This document shows, piece after piece, positions 61,925-64,000 of a stretch of 64,000 nt of DNA. Every line of letters begins with the position of its first letter. Positions within the stretch are counted from its first letter, which is position 1. The notes beneath the pieces are model-generated. The model saw only the letters and a program-made list of their open reading frames with translations. It had not been told where the DNA came from and ran no database searches. The DNA is from Bradyrhizobium erythrophlei (GTDB lineage: Bacteria; Pseudomonadota; Alphaproteobacteria; Rhizobiales; Xanthobacteraceae). Where the stretch lies: positions 7,778,001-7,842,000 of the forward strand of contig NZ_LT670817.1 of NCBI RefSeq assembly GCF_900129425.1. The letters are read 5' to 3'. The translations under genes were made by a program, and so were the position numbers.

Positions 61925-63198
61925 GGCGCGGTTTTCTCCTGCTTGCGGCGACGGTGAAACAGGTCGTGAAACACCGGAAAGATTTGGCTGCGGTCGCTGA
62001 CCTTGCGCATCGAGAGCGGCGCGCCGTCGGCGCGCAAACGCTGATACAGCGCCCAAAGCGATGAATCGGACATATCGAACGTGCTGCCACCGGCCTCACC
62101 GACTTCCAGGTAGGCAAAGAACTGGCTGACCGGAAGTATCATCTCGGTCAGCAGCCGGCCCACGGCAGCTGCATCCGAACTGGAATTATCGCCGTCGGAG
62201 GCCTGGGCGGCATAGATGTTCCAGTCCGCCGGACGAAACCGCGACCTGACGATCTCGTGCATCGCCTGCAGCGCACTCGACACCAGGGTGCCGCCGGACG
62301 CCGGGCCGTGAAAGAACGTATCCTCGTCGACCTCTTCGGCCCGATCGGTGTGGCGAATGAAGACGATCTCGACGTGCCGATAGCGCCGCGTCAGAAACAC
62401 GTAGAGCAGCATGTAGAAGCGCTTGGCCAGATCCTTCATGTGCTCGGACATCGAGCCGGACACGTCCATCAGGCAGAACATCACGGCCTGGGCCACCGGC
62501 TTCGGCACGGTTTCGAAGCGGCGAAATCGGATGTCGATCGGATCGATGAACGGAATCCGGCGAAGCTTTGCCTTCAATGCGTCGATCTCGGCCATCAGTT
62601 CGATGCGGCGCGCCTCGTCGCAATCTGCAAGTTCGGCCTCCAGTTGAGCGATCGTCTCCGGCCGCGGCCGCCGCAACGCGACCCGCCGGGCCAAAGCGAG
62701 CCGAACCGTGCGGCTCACCGAAATATTCGCGGGCGAGCCGGAGGTCGAATAGCCGGCCCGGCGAAGTCCTTCGCTTTCCGCCTCGGCGAGCTTGCGTTTG
62801 GCGAGATCCGGCAATTCGAGATCGTCCAGGAACAGATCGACGAATTCATCGCGGCTCAGAACGAACCGGAACGCATCCTCGCCGTCGCCTTCGCCCGGCG
62901 CGGACGCTTTCCCGCTGCCTTCCCCCGAACGCGGAAGCATGTCGCCTTCGACGAACTTCTTGTTGCCGGGGAGCACCATATCGCGCGTGCCGCCTTCGCG
63001 GCGAAACCGCGGCTCATTCATCCCATCGAGCGGGATGCTGACCTCGCCGCCCTCCAGGACATCCTTGATGTCGCGTTCCTGGGAGGATTTCTTGACCGCG
63101 CCCTGAACCAACGACTTGGCACGCCGCAAAAACCGCTGGCGGTTTTCCAGGCTCTTGCTGCCCGGATTCAGGCGCCTGTCAATGATGTGCATAACCAC
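61921..63198 (-). CDS. yeaH: YeaH/DUF444 family protein
   Basis: 425 residues. N-terminal basic region (FLRRAKSLVQGAVKKSSQER, GGEVSIPLDGMNEPRFRREG), then a vWA-like half with a MIDAS motif CLMDVSGSMSEHMKDLAKRF and VFIRHTDRAEEVDEDTFFHG, SGGTLVSSALQAMHEIV. YeaH works with the kinase YeaG/PrkA in stress and nutrient-starvation responses. The gene is complete, lies 13 bases after prkA, and overlaps spoVR. Confidence 0.92.
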   Translation of the reverse strand: MVMHIIDRRLNPGSKSLENRQRFLRRAKSLVQGAVKKSSQERDIKDVLEGGEVSIPLDGMNEPRFRREGGTRDMVLPGNKKFVEGDMLPRSGEGSGKASAPGEGDGEDAFRFVLSRDEFVDLFLDDLELPDLAKRKLAEAESEGLRRAGYSTSGSPANISVSRTVRLALARRVALRRPRPETIAQLEAELADCDEARRIELMAEIDALKAKLRRIPFIDPIDIRFRRFETVPKPVAQAVMFCLMDVSGSMSEHMKDLAKRFYMLLYVFLTRRYRHVEIVFIRHTDRAEEVDEDTFFHGPASGGTLVSSALQAMHEIVRSRFRPADWNIYAAQASDGDNSSSDAAAVGRLLTEMILPVSQFFAYLEVGEAGGSTFDMSDSSLWALYQRLRADGAPLSMRKVSDRSQIFPVFHDLFHRRRKQEKTAP

Positions 63199-63211
63199 GT
63201 TGCATCCACCC

Positions 63212-64000
63212 TCAACCGGCTTGCTTCACCCGCATATACCATTCGACCAGCCGGCGAACCTGACGCTCGGTATAGCCGCGTGCCGTCATCCGCGCGACAA
63301 ACTCGCCGTGCTTCTTTTCGGTATCGCCGTCCTTTTTCGTGCCGAACGAGATCACCGGAAGCAGGTCTTCGACCTGCGAGAATATCCGTTTTTCGATGAC
63401 TTCGCGGATCTTTTCATAGCTGGTCCAGGACGGGTTCTTGCCGCTATTCTGAGCCCGCGATCGCAGCGAGAATTTGACGACCTCGTTGCGGAAGTCCTTG
63501 GGGTTGGCGATACCCGCGGGCTTCTCGATCTTGGTCAGTTCCTGGTTGAGAAGCTCGCGATTGAGCAACTGGCCGGTATCGGGGTCCTTGAAGTCCTGAT
63601 CCTCGATCCAGGCATCGGCATAGTCGACATAGCGATCGAACAGGTTTTGACCATAATCCGAATAGGATTCGAGATAGGCCTTCTGAATCTCGTGACCGAT
63701 GAATTCGGCATAGCGCGGCACCAGTTCGGCCTTGATGAATTCGAAGTAGCGCTTTTCGACTTCCTCGGGAAGCTGCTCGCGGCGGATCGACTGCTCCAGC
63801 GCATACATCAGGTGAACCGCGTCTGCGCCCAGTTCCGCGGTGTCGTGATTATAGGTCGCAGCCAGGACCTTGAATGCGAAGCGCGTCGAAACACCGTCCA
63901 TGCCTTCGTCGACGCCGGCGGCATCCTTGTATTCCTGGACGCTGCGCGCCTTCGGATCGGATTCCTTGAGGCTTTCACCGTCATAGACCCGCATTTTCGC
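63212..64000 (-). CDS. prkA: PrkA/YeaG serine protein kinase, C-terminal part (cut by window edge)
   Basis: The last 263 or so residues of a usual 640-650. The visible part is the PrkA C-terminal domain: DGVSTRFAFKVLAATYNHDT, DAVHLMYALEQSIRREQLPE, YSDYGQNLFDRYVDYADAWI, DPDTGQLLNRELLNQELTKI, and GYTERQVRRLVEWYMRVKQ. The AAA+ domain with Walker motifs lies beyond position 64000. The frame is open to the window end; the ATG at 63994 is internal. First gene of the prkA-yeaH-spoVR operon. Confidence 0.93.
   Translation of the reverse strand, partial: AKMRVYDGESLKESDPKARSVQEYKDAAGVDEGMDGVSTRFAFKVLAATYNHDTAELGADAVHLMYALEQSIRREQLPEEVEKRYFEFIKAELVPRYAEFIGHEIQKAYLESYSDYGQNLFDRYVDYADAWIEDQDFKDPDTGQLLNRELLNQELTKIEKPAGIANPKDFRNEVVKFSLRSRAQNSGKNPSWTSYEKIREVIEKRIFSQVEDLLPVISFGTKKDGDTEKKHGEFVARMTARGYTERQVRRLVEWYMRVKQAG

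Noticed and set aside
62257..63399. 380-codon plus-strand frame
   Set aside because: Antisense to yeaH and prkA, without recognisable domain.
1..64000. tRNA, rRNA or named riboswitch
   Set aside because: None recognised by eye on either strand; a covariance search could overturn this.

Overview
This GC-rich window looks like accessory chromosome from an alphaproteobacterium of the Bradyrhizobium/Nitrobacteraceae type. That placement is inferred from gene content: several orphan Tat/Sec-exported ABC_sub_bind solute-binding proteins, a DUF1194 protein, a RopB-type barrel, a PrkA-YeaH-SpoVR cluster, many short hypothetical genes, and a recurrent intergenic repeat of about 100 bp. No search was run.

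Layout. 1-852: right end of an IS1182-family element, identical to a complete copy at 44.4-46.1 kb. 0.9-8.4 kb: DUF1194 protein, a chimeric outer-membrane porin, MgtC, an Nramp-like transporter coupled to a HisE-like gene, and a CsoR/FrmR repressor with two operator-like palindromes. 9.1-13.9 kb: three solute-binding protein genes separated by copies of the repeat, one copy split by an IS110-family (IS1111-group) element. 14.4-23.5 kb: cold-shock protein, small genes, flgE, a serine hydrolase, and a duplicated Tat-lipoprotein/XRE module decayed differently in its two copies. 23.9-29.3 kb: AI-2E-type permease, a fourth solute-binding protein, then pseudogenes (cytochrome c, dienelactone hydrolase, IS110 tail). 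30-38.7 kb: a lower-GC secreted protein of unknown role, a DUF202/sulfite-oxidase-like pair, a winged-helix ATPase with a C-terminal frameshift, a histidine-kinase fragment without its histidine, and an HD-domain Tat protein. 38.9-44 kb: CynR-like LysR regulator, a decayed LysR paralogue, and a FUSC-DUF1656-HlyD efflux operon. 46.2-52.8 kb: Bfd-type ferredoxin, IS110 and binding-protein remnants, and an 1825-residue kinase/ATPase/histidine kinase. 53.1-55.6 kb: an SRAP remnant cut by an array of eight related ~125-bp units, an HUH-like replication protein and an AAA ATPase fragment. 55.6-59.8 kb: a cyoABCD operon damaged at both ends, the right end by an IS. 59.9-64 kb: small stress-type genes and a prkA-yeaH-spoVR operon in which spoVR is truncated.

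How it fits together. Intact functional units are the MgtC/Nramp/HisE group (divalent cations), the FUSC efflux operon, the DUF202/molybdoenzyme pair, prkA-yeaH, and the multidomain sensor kinase. Around them is dense decay: at least fifteen broken genes. The interspersed repeat carries a conserved hairpin (AACGGACAT ... ATGTCCGTT), precedes all four intact solute-binding protein genes, and is the insertion point of both the IS110 and the IS1182 element. I found no CRISPR array, tRNA or rRNA.
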